A DNA stretch of 51,168 bases from Mycobacterium sp. GTDB taxonomy: Bacteria > Actinomycetota > Actinomycetes > Mycobacteriales > Mycobacteriaceae. Shown one piece after another: positions 1-9,106 of the stretch. The notes beneath the pieces were generated by a model that was not told the DNA's origin, did no database searches, and saw nothing but the letters and a program-made list of their open reading frames with translations. Numbering within the stretch: the stretch's first letter is position 1; each line of letters begins with the position of its first letter. The stretch covers positions 96,548 to 147,715 of the forward strand of contig JAHFVD010000014.1 of NCBI GenBank assembly GCA_023264735.1, read 5' to 3'. A program made the position numbers and the translations under genes.

Positions 1-228
1 ACCGCGGACGGGGCGACCGCCTACTGCACCCAGCTGCAGTACACCAACCGCTACCTCTGGTCGGTCCACCAGGACGTGATCCCCAATCCGGTGGTGACGT
101 CCTCGCCGGCCTCACCCGTTCCAGCACCTGCAGCCGGAGACGAGTCCCCGGTGCGGATCTGCATGCAGGAAACCGGTCACACCCGGTTGCGGTGCGCCGA
201 GGAGATCCTGCGCGGCAACGGCGGCTGA
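1..228 (+). CDS. C-terminal part of a secreted-type hypothetical protein (5' end outside window)
   Basis: Frame 1 is open from the first base to a TGA at 226-228 and gives 75 residues with no start, so the gene begins upstream of the window. The visible part has four cysteines (in YCTQLQ, RICMQ and RLRCAEE contexts) and a central Pro/Ala/Ser-rich linker of about 20 residues, a composition common in exported mycobacterial proteins. No catalytic motif is visible and I do not recognise the family. Codon use is typical of the rest of the window, so the frame is very probably real. The next gene starts about 200 bp downstream and is also a small exported protein. Confidence 0.6.
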   Translation, partial: TADGATAYCTQLQYTNRYLWSVHQDVIPNPVVTSSPASPVPAPAAGDESPVRICMQETGHTRLRCAEEILRGNGG

Positions 229-435
229 CATCTCGGCGCCCAAACCGACAAACCGCAGCACTTTTGCGAGTGAAGCCCGCCAAAACGTCGAGTTCGGTGC
301 GGCCGTGACGGGCCGATGAAACGTTCGGACGCCGTTGTGACGATAGAGGTCGCAAGAGGCTGGTGGGATCTGCTCGTTGGGCGATCTTGAATCACCCTGC
401 GCTATGTTCGACCGGAGACACAGACGGAGGTTCGA

Positions 436-852
436 GTGAACAGGCTCATTCTGGTGGCCGCCGGAGCGCTTGCCGCGGGTTCGGCAGCAGCCGCCCTCAG
501 CATGGGCTCCAGCAACGCCGATCCGAACGCCGGCGGCACGATGAACATCCTCGGCGAGCCCTATTACAAGGCGGTCGCCATCCTGCACGCCCAAGGTGTC
601 CAGACCGTCTTCGGCGGTTCGGTGGGCAGTGACGTACCTCAGGCCAAGTGCATCGTGCAGAGCCAGAAGTACCTGGCCAGCGGCAGGATGTCGCTCATGC
701 TGAACTGCACGAAGGCCGCCCAGCCGGACGCTCCGCCGCCCAGCTCGGCTGGCACCGCACCCGCCGGGCCCACGATCCCGGCTGACGGCGGCGGCCGTCC
801 GACACCGGGTGCGCCCGGCACCGTGATCGTGACGCCGACTCAGGTCGGCTGA
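436..852 (+). CDS. Small secreted protein with a PASTA-like segment
   Basis: 138 aa starting at GTG 436, with GGAGG at 426-430 placed well ahead of it. Residues 1-29 form a signal peptide (hydrophobic Ala-rich core, probable cleavage near SNA-DP). Residues about 38-95 (from NILGEPYYKAVAILHAQG to the second Cys) look like a PASTA-type unit, with two cysteines that could form a disulfide. The tail from about 97 is Pro/Gly/Ala-rich and low in complexity. The protein is probably exported; a role in peptidoglycan sensing would be inference from the PASTA resemblance only. The following gene starts 52 bp downstream with its own ribosome site. Confidence 0.7.
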   Translation: MNRLILVAAGALAAGSAAAALSMGSSNADPNAGGTMNILGEPYYKAVAILHAQGVQTVFGGSVGSDVPQAKCIVQSQKYLASGRMSLMLNCTKAAQPDAPPPSSAGTAPAGPTIPADGGGRPTPGAPGTVIVTPTQVG

Positions 853-904
853 TCGTCCCGCTCGGCTAAACTTCCGGTCAGCCACGCCCCGGGAGGTTTC
901 GCCC

Positions 905-1804
905 ATGCTGCGCCCACGTCGTTTCGAACACGAGATCGATCCTGGCCGGGTGCAGATCCAGGCCCGCAAGGTCTACTTCGACGTTTCCGACGCCCCGCTG
1001 CACTGGATTCCCGGTCATCCCGTCGCATCGAATGTGATCGGGCTGCTCAACGTCGTGCTTCCGGTGGCCGAGCGCTGGTTCGTCGCCACCTACAACGAGG
1101 CCCTGCCGTTGGTGAAGGATCCGCAGCTGGCCGAGGAGATGCGGGGGTTCATCGGCCAGGAAGCCACGCATGCCGACACCCACGAAAAGGTTCTGCAGGA
1201 GTTGATGGTGGCCCGCGGCGTGAACGCCGACCCCATCCTGCGTCAGCTCGACTACGTCTTCGGCCAGGTGCTCTCGCCGAGCACGTCGAGTGATCCGCGG
1301 CGCAGGCACAACCACCTGTGCGACCGGCTGTGGCTGATCGCGGCGATCGAGCATTACACCGCCGTGCTCGGCGACTTCGCCCTCAACAGCGCTTGGGACG
1401 ATTACGACGCCGATCCGACCCTGGTCGACGTGTTCCGCTGGCACGGCAGTGAAGAGGTCGAGCACCGCAACGTCGCCCACGACGTCGCGGCCTACTTCCA
1501 CGACAGCTACCTCGACCGGATCCGGTCGATGGGCATGGCAGCCATGCTGATCGCCGGCTTCTTCAACCGCGGCGCCTGGTATCTGTGCCGCACCGACCCG
1601 ACCCTGGACATGAGCTGGTGGCGGATGCAGCGGTTGCGGGCCGACGACTCCAAGCGCGGACTGCTGCCCAAGTACCGCAAGCTGTTCGGCTCGACGACGT
1701 TCACCTACTTCCGGCCGAACTATTCGCCGGAGGACGTCGGCTCCACCGCGCAGGCGGTCGCCTACCTGGCAAGCTCCCCCGCTGCCCGCGCCGCGCACCT
1801 GTGA
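905..1804 (+). CDS. PF10118-type ferritin-like 'metal-dependent hydrolase' family protein
   Basis: 299 aa from ATG 905, preceded by GGGAGG at 890-895. The protein matches the family annotated as predicted metal-dependent hydrolase (PF10118). It carries Glu/His clusters typical of a four-helix di-metal site: QEATHADTHE near residue 80, AIEHYTA near 147 and HGSEEVEHRNVAHD near 180. Family members have no proven hydrolase activity that I know of, and the ligand pattern looks more like a diiron protein. The stop codon overlaps the GTG start of a 2Fe-2S flavoreductase (GTGA, 1801-1804), so the two are translationally coupled. A diiron oxygenase fed by that reductase is an inference. Confidence 0.75.
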   Translation: MLRPRRFEHEIDPGRVQIQARKVYFDVSDAPLHWIPGHPVASNVIGLLNVVLPVAERWFVATYNEALPLVKDPQLAEEMRGFIGQEATHADTHEKVLQELMVARGVNADPILRQLDYVFGQVLSPSTSSDPRRRHNHLCDRLWLIAAIEHYTAVLGDFALNSAWDDYDADPTLVDVFRWHGSEEVEHRNVAHDVAAYFHDSYLDRIRSMGMAAMLIAGFFNRGAWYLCRTDPTLDMSWWRMQRLRADDSKRGLLPKYRKLFGSTTFTYFRPNYSPEDVGSTAQAVAYLASSPAARAAHL

Positions 1805-2907
1805 AACCGTTCTCCCGCTTGCTCTCCGCCCCGCCCAGCGCGTCGGGGCGGACCCGCCATGATGTTCCGCTGAGCCTCACCGATGCGGCCATCACCACCC
1901 TGTGGGCGATCAGCGGTGCGATCCGCAGGCCCGCGACGCCCCCGGGCCGTGACCACACGCTGACGCTGCAGGTCGTCGAGCGCCAGGTGGTCGCGCGCGA
2001 TCAGAATGTCGTTGCGCTGACACTGGCCGCCCCCGATCGGCGACCGCTGCCGCCGTGGCATCCCGGGGCGCACCTGGACATCCACCTGCCCAGCGGACGG
2101 ATTCGGCAATACTCGTTGTGCGGCGAGCCGGGCCTGCGCACCTGTTACCGAATTGCGGTGCGGCGCATACCCGATGGCGGCGGTGGGTCGATCGAGGTGC
2201 ACGACGGCCTCGGTGTCAGAGCGACAGTGACGAGCAGCGGCCCGCGAAATGCGTTCCCGCTCACCGTTCCCGGCTACGGCTCGCCCGCGCAGCGGCTGCG
2301 GTTCGTCGCAGGCGGTATCGGCATCACCCCGATTCTGCCGATGCTCGGTCTGGCCGAGCGCCTCGGTGTGGATTGGTCGATGATCTACGCCGGGCGCAGC
2401 GAAGAGTCCATCCCATTCCTGAACGAGGTGCGCCGATTCGGCTCGCGGGTGCAGATCCGCACCGACGACGTGCACGGGGTGCCCACCGCCGCCGACCTAC
2501 TGGGTGACTGCCCGGACGGCGTCGGGGTGTACACCTGCGGCCCGGCGCCGATGCTGACGGCGATCCGGTCGGCGCTAGCCGGACGTGACGACGTGGAACT
2601 GCACTTCGAGCGGTTCGCCGCCGCGCCGGTGGTCGACGGCACGACCTTCACCGCGACGGTGGCCTCGACGGGAGCCACGGTGACTGTCGGGCCCGACGAG
2701 ACATTGCTGTCGGCGCTGCGGCGTGAACAGGTGGCCGCACCGTACTCCTGCCAGCAGGGTTTCTGTGGCACCTGCCGAACTCAGGTGACCAATGGTGTTG
2801 TGCAGCACCGAGATACGCTTCTGACCGAACCTGAGCAAGCCGCCGGGATGATGCTGACCTGCGTGTCGCGCGCACCCGAGGGCGGCCATCTGGAGCTGGA
2901 CCTGTAG
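1801..2907 (+). CDS. Flavin-dependent ferredoxin-type oxidoreductase with C-terminal 2Fe-2S domain (PDR/VanB class)
   Basis: 368 aa from GTG 1801, overlapping the previous stop by 4 bp. The domain order is an unassigned N-terminus (1-50), a flavin-binding barrel with RQYSLCG near 100, an NAD-binding domain with GGIGITPILPML near 165 and YTCGPAPML near 245, and a plant-type 2Fe-2S domain at the C-terminus with C-x4-C-x2-C (CQQGFCGTC) and the fourth Cys in LTCVSR. This is the architecture of phthalate dioxygenase reductase and VanB, which pass electrons from NAD(P)H to an oxygenase. The obvious partner is the ferritin-like protein just upstream. No oxygenase alpha subunit lies adjacent. Confidence 0.9.
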   Translation: MKPFSRLLSAPPSASGRTRHDVPLSLTDAAITTLWAISGAIRRPATPPGRDHTLTLQVVERQVVARDQNVVALTLAAPDRRPLPPWHPGAHLDIHLPSGRIRQYSLCGEPGLRTCYRIAVRRIPDGGGGSIEVHDGLGVRATVTSSGPRNAFPLTVPGYGSPAQRLRFVAGGIGITPILPMLGLAERLGVDWSMIYAGRSEESIPFLNEVRRFGSRVQIRTDDVHGVPTAADLLGDCPDGVGVYTCGPAPMLTAIRSALAGRDDVELHFERFAAAPVVDGTTFTATVASTGATVTVGPDETLLSALRREQVAAPYSCQQGFCGTCRTQVTNGVVQHRDTLLTEPEQAAGMMLTCVSRAPEGGHLELDL

Positions 2908-3711
2908 ATGGCACGTTCGCTGGGTCTTGCCCGCTGGGATCTCCTGCGGCCACTGGACATGTTGTCGTCGGTGTGGTCGTCGTCGGCCGTGAGCTCCGGG
3001 GCCGCGGTGGCGTATCGGACCCTGTTCATGACCGTCAAGCGTCTGGTGATCGGGCGCACCCTGACCGTGCGTCTGGACAGCGGGGACATCACGCTGACCA
3101 TCACCGAATTCGACTCGCGCCTCGATGTTCGCCGGCTCGCGGTCGGCCAGTTGAACGACGTGCGGCTGGCCGCCAGCGATATCCGTTGGGATGAACGATA
3201 TTTCGAGCACGCGTCGGTGGTACTGCACAATGTCCACCTGCAGCCGGGAATGCCACCGGTGTTGGTGGCCGCCCCGGTCGAGGTGAGCATGGACGTCTCC
3301 ACGAACGCACTCGACGAGGTGTTCTCCGACGCGCTGCCCCGCTTGTCGGGCCATGTCGACGACGACGGTGTCGCCCGGTTGCGCTGGGCGCGCCGCCCCG
3401 CGCTGGGCAGTGTCGAGGTCGAGGTGGAACTGGACGGCTCCACCCTGTGGCTGCATCCGCGCGCCGTGCGAACCCGAAGGCGCCGGTGGTCCCTGCCTTC
3501 CAAGACACCGGCCTACCCGGTGCGGTTGCCCGAGCTGGCCAGCGGCCTCACGTTGACGAGTCTGTCGTTCGGGCCCGGCACGCTGCACCTGACCGGAAGC
3601 CTTCCGGAGTGGCGCACCGAGGTCCCGACCGGGCGCATCGAGGACGTCCTCACCCAGCTCAGCGCGGTCGGCTTGCCGGTGAATCTGACCGGTAAGCCGC
3701 GCCGCGATTAA
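2908..3711 (+). CDS. DUF2993/LmeA-like conserved protein
   Basis: 267 aa; ATG 2908 directly follows the TAG of the reductase, so it is the third gene of the operon. The middle part, with repeated amphipathic beta-strands (LAVGQLNDVRLAASDI, VVLHNVHLQPG) and a following VEVSMDVS segment, resembles DUF2993 proteins such as the phosphatidylinositol-mannoside-binding LmeA, but there is no clear signal peptide. The last third is Arg-rich and then hydrophobic. A lipid-binding role is inferred from that resemblance. The gene ends 27 bp before a convergent gene. Confidence 0.6.
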   Translation: MARSLGLARWDLLRPLDMLSSVWSSSAVSSGAAVAYRTLFMTVKRLVIGRTLTVRLDSGDITLTITEFDSRLDVRRLAVGQLNDVRLAASDIRWDERYFEHASVVLHNVHLQPGMPPVLVAAPVEVSMDVSTNALDEVFSDALPRLSGHVDDDGVARLRWARRPALGSVEVEVELDGSTLWLHPRAVRTRRRRWSLPSKTPAYPVRLPELASGLTLTSLSFGPGTLHLTGSLPEWRTEVPTGRIEDVLTQLSAVGLPVNLTGKPRRD

Positions 3712-3738
3712 TCGGGCTGCATCGGTGCTGTCATCTGC

Positions 3739-4296
3739 TCAGTCCCAGGCTGAGGCGACGGCCTCGGCGACGTCGATGACCTTCGCTTGTTGCGACGCCG
3801 GGCTGTCGACCTCGTCGGCGACATAGGCGGCGACGAACCGGCGGATCTCGGCGTCGACGCCGGCGACGATGCGCAGGATCTCGCCGCGCATCGATTTCGA
3901 CGTCACGTTGACGGAGATGTCCGAGGACCGTGGCTTGGCGACGTCGATCACCAGCAGCAGCGGCTCGGCCGCCCGCGCCGTGGCCCGCAACGCGATGTCG
4001 CCGTCAACCGTGAACCGCTGCTTGTCCACGCGCAGGTCGATGATCAGCTCGATCACCAGCGGGATGCGGACGTTGAAGGTGATGGTGTCCCCCACGCTGC
4101 GCCGGGCAACCGGCTGCTGGATCTTCACCTTCGCGGTCACCTTGGCCAGCCCACCCGGCCCCTGCGCCATCGGGCCCATCTCGAACTCGCCACCGGCGAT
4201 TTCGGCGAAAGCCGCCGCAACACGCTCCTCGGTCACCGCTACCTCGAAGAATCGGCGACCGAATTCTTCATAGGTGACGAAGCTGTGCGTATGCAT
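3739..4296 (-). CDS. Conserved hypothetical protein
   Basis: 185 aa from ATG 4296. The sequence alternates beta-strand-like stretches (TITFNVRIPLVIELIIDLRV, RFTVDGDIALRAT) with a helical N-terminus (YEEFGRRFFEVAVTEERVAAAFAEIAG) and a helical C-terminal end. There is no signal peptide, membrane segment or catalytic motif. It resembles cytoplasmic lipid-binding or polyketide-cyclase-like folds only in a general way, so I assign no function. It converges with the DUF2993-like gene and lies 74 bp downstream of a TetR gene on the same strand. Confidence 0.65.
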   Translation of the reverse strand: MHTHSFVTYEEFGRRFFEVAVTEERVAAAFAEIAGGEFEMGPMAQGPGGLAKVTAKVKIQQPVARRSVGDTITFNVRIPLVIELIIDLRVDKQRFTVDGDIALRATARAAEPLLLVIDVAKPRSSDISVNVTSKSMRGEILRIVAGVDAEIRRFVAAYVADEVDSPASQQAKVIDVAEAVASAWD

Positions 4297-4370
4297 AGAG
4301 GTCTACGTTCTCACGCCGGAGGTCGACCGCAGGCGGCGGACCGGTAACAAATCGGGTGTGTCGACCTGAC

Positions 4371-4895
4371 TCAGTGCCGCGCGATGGCGTGCCACGCCAG
4401 CTCGGCGATGGCGTCGCAATAGCTCTCTTCGATCGGCTCCATGGTGTACAGGGCGCGCACATTGATCGGGGCCAGCACCAGCTGCATCGCCGCGATCATG
4501 TCGACATCGTCCCGCATCTCGCCGCGCTCGACGGCCCGGTCGAACACCAGGCGGATCCCGGTGAACCGTTTCAACCAGAACGCCATCCGGGTGTCGTCGG
4601 CGAAGGCGGCGCGATCGTTAACCACCATCGCACGGAGCAGGCTCCGGCCGGTGTCGGTGTTGACCTGGCGGGCTACCGCACCGGCCAACGCCTGCAGATC
4701 GGTACGCAGGGATCCGGTGTCCGGTGGCGTGAGGACGTCGTCGCTCCAGTACAGCAGCGCATCCAGGGCAAGCTTGCGCCCATCACCCCAATACCGGGTG
4801 ACCAGTGCTTCGTCGATCTTGTGGCGAGCGCACATCGTCGGGATATCGAAGCGCTCCAGGCCCCACCTGGCCAGCTCGTCCTGGGCGGCAGTCAA
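4371..4895 (-). CDS. TetR/AcrR family transcriptional regulator (start uncertain)
   Basis: At least 174 aa. The helix-turn-helix is at the N-terminus (GLERFDIPTMCARHKIDEAL then VTRYWGDGRKLALDALL), followed by a long helical ligand-binding domain. The only in-frame conventional start is TTG 4895, but that cuts through helix 1: the frame stays open upstream to a TGA at 4956-4958 and encodes DEVRRTVLTAAQDELARWG, which is a normal TetR helix 1. A GGAGG sits 7 nt ahead of an in-frame ATC at 4950-4952, so the true start may be a rare ATC or may have been mutated. The target is unknown; the neighbours are an epoxide-hydrolase pseudogene and an MFS gene. Confidence 0.8.
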   Translation of the reverse strand: MTAAQDELARWGLERFDIPTMCARHKIDEALVTRYWGDGRKLALDALLYWSDDVLTPPDTGSLRTDLQALAGAVARQVNTDTGRSLLRAMVVNDRAAFADDTRMAFWLKRFTGIRLVFDRAVERGEMRDDVDMIAAMQLVLAPINVRALYTMEPIEESYCDAIAELAWHAIARH

Positions 4896-4978
4896 TACGG
4901 TGCGGCGTACCTCGTCTGGGACGTCAGCATCTACAAACTCCGAATCGGCGATTGCTCAACCTCCAATCGGTGCCGGGC

Positions 4979-5799
4979 TCACCGACCAGTCAACCACTCC
5001 CGCCTGTGCATCACGACGGGATCGCAGCGCGAGGTGGTACGCGCGTGTGCCAGTCCGGAGAGGCCAGCCCCGCTCAGAAACACCCCGAGGTCCCGAAGTG
5101 TGTCGCCGTAGGCGTTGACGTCAGCGGCAAACAGTTCCGGTTGTTCGAATGCGCGAAGTGTCCCCCGCGGTCCTGCACGGAGTAATGCACGAGGTTGTAC
5201 CGGCGTTCCGCCCACACCCGGGGTGTTTGTAACAACTCGAAGGGATACACCGCGTACCCCGTCGGGACGTCGACGCGCCCGTGCCACGCGCTCAGTGCCG
5301 AATTGCCCGCCCTGGCCGCTTCGCAATACAGGCGCGCTGCCGACGTTGTGGTTCCCGTGAGCCAGTACATCATCAGGTTGTCGACGAGGCGATCGGTACG
5401 GATCGGCATTCCCTCACGAACATCGCACCAGGCGTGGAATTTCTCCAGAATCCAACCCGCAAGGCCCAGCGGAGAATCGTCGAGCCCGTATCCCAGCGAG
5501 TGGGGAAGGGTCGATTGAATGTCCATGTACGCCGTTCCGCCCGCAACCCGCTCCGCTGACGAAACAATTGATGCCAGTTCACTTTCCGTGACGCCATTCA
5601 TCGCCTCGGCGGGGTCACCGTCGAACGGCGCGAACAGCCTATTGGTGTGGATGGCTGCCACCCGCGGCGCAAAGTGCTGTCCGAGATGACGGACGACGAG
5701 TGCGCCCCAGTCGTAGCCGTCAAGGCGCCGGCGTAGATCGTCGAGATCCGAGTCGGGTACGGCTATCGGAAACGGTGTCACCGTCCGTGTGCTGGTCAT
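4979..5799 (-). pseudogene. Epoxide hydrolase pseudogene (internal deletion plus frameshift)
   Basis: ATG 5799 begins an epoxide-hydrolase N-terminal motif ([17 protein letters not shown]), which then jumps directly to [13 protein letters not shown], the nucleophile-elbow region of the same family. The segment that normally lies between them, with the HGWPGS oxyanion motif, is missing (well over 100 residues). The cap and C-terminal regions follow (WAERRYNLVHYS, RGGHF). At about 5150-5155 a single missing base shifts the frame: the family's FEQPELFAADV continues only in the -1 frame, to a stop at 4979. The frame without the shift ends at 5074. Complete enzymes are about 380-400 aa. With two independent lesions this is a pseudogene. 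Confidence 0.85.
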
Positions 5800-5878
5800 G
5801 ACGCCTCGGTGTAATCCGGTCCCCAACGAGCCCTGGCCCGTTATCGTGCTGGTGACTTCGATTGCGGGAGAACACACT

Positions 5879-7198
5879 TTGCCGACGGGTGATCACATAG
5901 CGAACACATCCCCCCTGCGCCGGGTAATCACCGGGGCGTCGATCGGAAACGCCGTGGAGTGGTACGACTTCGCGATCTACGGCTTTCTGGCCACGTTCAT
6001 CTCGGTGAAGTTCTTTCCGCCGGGTAACGAGACCGCCGCCCTGTTGAACACGTTCGCGATCTTCGCCGCAGCGTTCTTCATGCGGCCGTTGGGCGGCTTC
6101 TTCTTCGGCCCACTCGGTGACCGCATCGGCAGGCAACGAGTGCTGGCACTGGTGATCCTGTTGATGTCGGGCTCGACGCTTGCCATCGGTCTGCTGCCCA
6201 CCTATGCCTCCGTCGGTGTGCTCTCCCCGCTGGGCTTGTTGCTGCTGCGTTGCCTACAGGGGTTCTCCGCCGGCGGTGAATATGGCGGCGGCGCGTGCTA
6301 TCTCGCCGAGTTCTCATCCGATCGCCGTCGCGGTGTCGTGGTGGCATTCCTGGTGTGGTCGGCGGTGCTGGGTTTCCTGCTCGGTTCGGTCACCGTGACG
6401 CTGCTGACGACCCTTCTTCCCGACGGTGCCATGGAGAGCTACGGCTGGCGAATTCCGTTCCTGCTGGCCGGTCCACTTGGCCTGGTCGGCCTCTACATCC
6501 GGCTTCGGCTGGAAGACACCCCGGCGTTCGCGGAGCTGTCCGAGGCCGACGAGGTCGCCACCTCACCGTTGCGGGAGGCCGTCACCAAGGCGTGGGTGCC
6601 GATTGTTCAGGTCATCGGCCTGATGATCATTCACAACGTCGGCTTCTACGTGGTGTTCACTTATCTGCCAACGTATTTCATCAAGACTCTGCACTTCTCC
6701 AAGACCGCCTCGTTCGTCTCGATCACCACGGCCAGCGTCGTCGCGCTGGTGCTGATCCTGCCGTTGGGTGCGTTGTCGGACCGGATCGGGCGCCGGCCGT
6801 TGCTGATCGCGGGTGCGCTCGGTTTCGCGGTGCTGGCGTATCCGGCTTTCCTGCTGTTGAATTCGGGCTCGCTGGTGACCGCGATTCTGGCACACTGCCT
6901 GCTGGCCGCGATCGAAGCGGTGTTCGTCTCGGTGTCATTGGTGGCCGCCGCGGAGCTGTTCGCCACCCGGGTGCGCTACAGCGGGCTGTCGATCGGCTAC
7001 AACGTGTCAGTGGCGGTGTTCGGCGGTACGACGCCCTACGTTGTCACATGGGTGTCCGCGCGCACCGGCAATGACTATGCCGCAGGCATTTACGTGGTGA
7101 TCGCCGCAGTGGTCTCATTGCTCACGGTCCTGACTTTGCGCGAGACCGCCGCCAAACCGCTGCAGACACTGGCGGTTACAGCTCCAGCAGCACCGTGA
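5879..7198 (+). CDS. MFS metabolite:H+ symporter (ProP/KgtP-like)
   Basis: 439 aa with twelve hydrophobic segments. Family hallmarks are [17 protein letters not shown] at the N-terminus, [13 protein letters not shown] in loop 2-3, [15 protein letters not shown] in TM5, and [11 protein letters not shown] in loop 8-9. This is the sugar/metabolite-proton symporter branch that includes osmolyte and dicarboxylate carriers; the substrate is not predictable. TTG 5879 is the likely start, with GGGAG at 5866-5870; an in-frame upstream ATG at 5789 would add an atypical 30-residue tail and would overlap the divergent pseudogene. The 3' end overlaps the convergent dtd gene by 23 bp. Confidence 0.85.
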   Translation: MPTGDHIANTSPLRRVITGASIGNAVEWYDFAIYGFLATFISVKFFPPGNETAALLNTFAIFAAAFFMRPLGGFFFGPLGDRIGRQRVLALVILLMSGSTLAIGLLPTYASVGVLSPLGLLLLRCLQGFSAGGEYGGGACYLAEFSSDRRRGVVVAFLVWSAVLGFLLGSVTVTLLTTLLPDGAMESYGWRIPFLLAGPLGLVGLYIRLRLEDTPAFAELSEADEVATSPLREAVTKAWVPIVQVIGLMIIHNVGFYVVFTYLPTYFIKTLHFSKTASFVSITTASVVALVLILPLGALSDRIGRRPLLIAGALGFAVLAYPAFLLLNSGSLVTAILAHCLLAAIEAVFVSVSLVAAAELFATRVRYSGLSIGYNVSVAVFGGTTPYVVTWVSARTGNDYAAGIYVVIAAVVSLLTVLTLRETAAKPLQTLAVTAPAAP

Positions 7199-7607
7199 CC
7201 GGACCGTCGTTGACCAACTCGACCTGCATATCGGCGCCGAACACCCCGGTTTCGACGTGGGCGCCCAACGCGCGCAGGGTCTCGGCGAACACCGCGACCA
7301 GCGGCTCGGCGACAGCACCCGGCGCGGCTGCGTTCCAGGTCGGCCTGCGCCCCTTGACAGTGTTGGCGTACAGCGTGAACTGACTGATCACCAGGATCGG
7401 CGCGCCGATGTCTGCAGCCGAGCGCTCGTCGTCGAGAATCCGCAACTGCCAAAGCTTTTCACCCAACCGGCGGGCGATGTCATCGGTGTCGGAATGGGTG
7501 ACACCGACCAGGGCGAGCAAGCCCTGGCTCGGTGGCCGGATTTCGCCGACCACCTCGCCACCCACCGTCGCCGACGCTGACGTGACCCGTTGCACCAGCA
7601 CTCGCAT
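7176..7607 (-). CDS. dtd: D-aminoacyl-tRNA deacylase (D-Tyr-tRNA deacylase)
   Basis: 143 aa, full length for the family, from ATG 7607. It begins [15 protein letters not shown] and has the two active-site motifs of DTD: SQFTLYA near residue 78 and the Gly-cisPro motif NDGPVT near the C-terminus. DTD removes D-amino acids (and glycine mischarged on tRNA-Ala) from tRNA, a translation quality-control role in the cytosol. It lies 25 bp downstream of the aldehyde dehydrogenase on the same strand, so it may be read through from the catabolic operon although its role is housekeeping. It converges with and overlaps the MFS gene. Confidence 0.93.
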   Translation of the reverse strand: MRVLVQRVTSASATVGGEVVGEIRPPSQGLLALVGVTHSDTDDIARRLGEKLWQLRILDDERSAADIGAPILVISQFTLYANTVKGRRPTWNAAAPGAVAEPLVAVFAETLRALGAHVETGVFGADMQVELVNDGPVTVLLEL

Positions 7608-7632
7608 GAATGCCGATGCTAACCGCAGCTGG

Positions 7633-9069
7633 CTACTCCGCGGCGCCCGCCGGTGCGTAGCCGAGCACGGACTTGGACTCCAGGAATTCGTCGAGTCCCT
7701 CTTCGCCCCACTCGCGTCCGTTGCCGCTCTGCTTGTAGCCACCGAACGGAGCGCTGATGTCGAACGCGTGGTTGATGGTCACCGCGCCGGCCCGGATCCG
7801 CCGCGCCAGAGCGCGCGCCTGCTCCAGGTCGGCTCCCGAGACATATCCATACAGGCCGTAGTCGGTGTCGTTGCCGATCTCGATGGCCTGATCCAGGTCG
7901 TCATAACCGAGGATGCACACCACCGGCCCGAAGATCTCTTCGCGGGCGATCGTCATGTCGTTGTTGACGTCGGCGAACACCGTCGGGCGCACGTAATAGC
8001 CGGTGGACAGTCCGTCGGGGCGGCCGGGACCGCCGGCGACCACCGTCGCGCCCTCGTCGATGCCCTTCTGGATCAGGCCCTGGACCTTCTCGAACTGGGT
8101 GCTGGAGGCCACCGGGCCGATCGCCGAACTGTCGGAGAGGTCACCCACCTTCACGCCCTCGGCCGTCGCCTTGGCGACGGTCACGGCCTCGTCGAGGCGT
8201 GACTTCGGCACCAGCATCCGCGACGGTGCATTACAGCTCTGGCCGGAGTTCACCATCATCACCGCGATGCCGGAGGCCACGCTCTGCGCGAAGGCGTCAT
8301 CGTCGAGCACGATGTTCGGGCTCTTGCCGCCGAGTTCCTGGGCCACCCGCTTGACCGTCGGGGCCGCGTTGCGCGCGACCTCGATACCGGCCCGCGTGGA
8401 TCCGGTGAACGACACCATGTCGATACCGGGGTGGCTCGACAGCGCGGTGCCCACACCCGGCCCGTCGCCGAAGACCATGTTGTACACGCCGGCAGGCAAC
8501 CCCGCCGCGTCGACGACCTCGGTGAAGATCTGCCCGGAGAACGGCGCCACCTCGGACGGCTTGAGGACCATCGTGCAGCCGGCGGCCAGTGCCGGGAACA
8601 CCTTGCAGGCGATCTGGTTGATCGGCCAGTTCCACGGGGTGATGAGCCCGCAGACCCCGATCGGCTCCTTGACCACCATCGTGGCGCCGTGCGGCTCCTC
8701 GAAGGAGTAGTTCTTCAGGACGTCGATCGCGGTGGCCAGGTGTGCGATACCCATCCTGACCTGCGAGTTGGACGCCAGCGACGGCGGCGCTCCCATTTCC
8801 TCGTGCACGGCGTCGGCGAGATCGCCTGCCCGCTTCTGATACTCGGCCAGGATCGCCTGCAGCACGTCGAGGCGTTCCTCGCGGGTGGACTGCGACCAGG
8901 TGTTGAACGCCTTGCGGGCGGCCTTGACCGCCTTGTCCACATCGGCCGCTGAGCCGATGGCGATCTTGCCGCCGATCTGTTCGAGTGTCGGGTTGTCGAC
9001 GTCAAGGGTCCGTAGTTCGACGGGGTCAACCCACTGGCCGTCGATGTAGAACTTCAGATATTCGCGCAT
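7633..9069 (-). CDS. NAD(P)-dependent aldehyde dehydrogenase family protein
   Basis: 478 aa, full length, from ATG 9069 with GGAGGA just upstream on the minus strand. Catalytic residues are visible: Asn147 in TPWNWP, Glu245 in QELGGKSP, Cys279 in [11 protein letters not shown], and the Rossmann motif FTGSTRAG near 221. It oxidises an aldehyde to the acid. It is the last catabolic gene of the minus-strand cluster and sits directly after the TPP-dependent enzyme. That pairing fits a lyase that releases an aldehyde, which this enzyme then oxidises. Substrate specificity cannot be read from the sequence. Confidence 0.93.
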   Translation of the reverse strand: MREYLKFYIDGQWVDPVELRTLDVDNPTLEQIGGKIAIGSAADVDKAVKAARKAFNTWSQSTREERLDVLQAILAEYQKRAGDLADAVHEEMGAPPSLASNSQVRMGIAHLATAIDVLKNYSFEEPHGATMVVKEPIGVCGLITPWNWPINQIACKVFPALAAGCTMVLKPSEVAPFSGQIFTEVVDAAGLPAGVYNMVFGDGPGVGTALSSHPGIDMVSFTGSTRAGIEVARNAAPTVKRVAQELGGKSPNIVLDDDAFAQSVASGIAVMMVNSGQSCNAPSRMLVPKSRLDEAVTVAKATAEGVKVGDLSDSSAIGPVASSTQFEKVQGLIQKGIDEGATVVAGGPGRPDGLSTGYYVRPTVFADVNNDMTIAREEIFGPVVCILGYDDLDQAIEIGNDTDYGLYGYVSGADLEQARALARRIRAGAVTINHAFDISAPFGGYKQSGNGREWGEEGLDEFLESKSVLGYAPAGAAE

Positions 9070-9106
9070 AGAAACATCCTCCTCAATCTCAGCGGCCTAT
9101 AGCGGG

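Noticed and set aside
1585..1800. Upstream extension of the flavoreductase frame
   Set aside because: It overlaps the PF10118 gene by more than 200 bp in another frame; the GTGA junction at 1801 gives a normal start.
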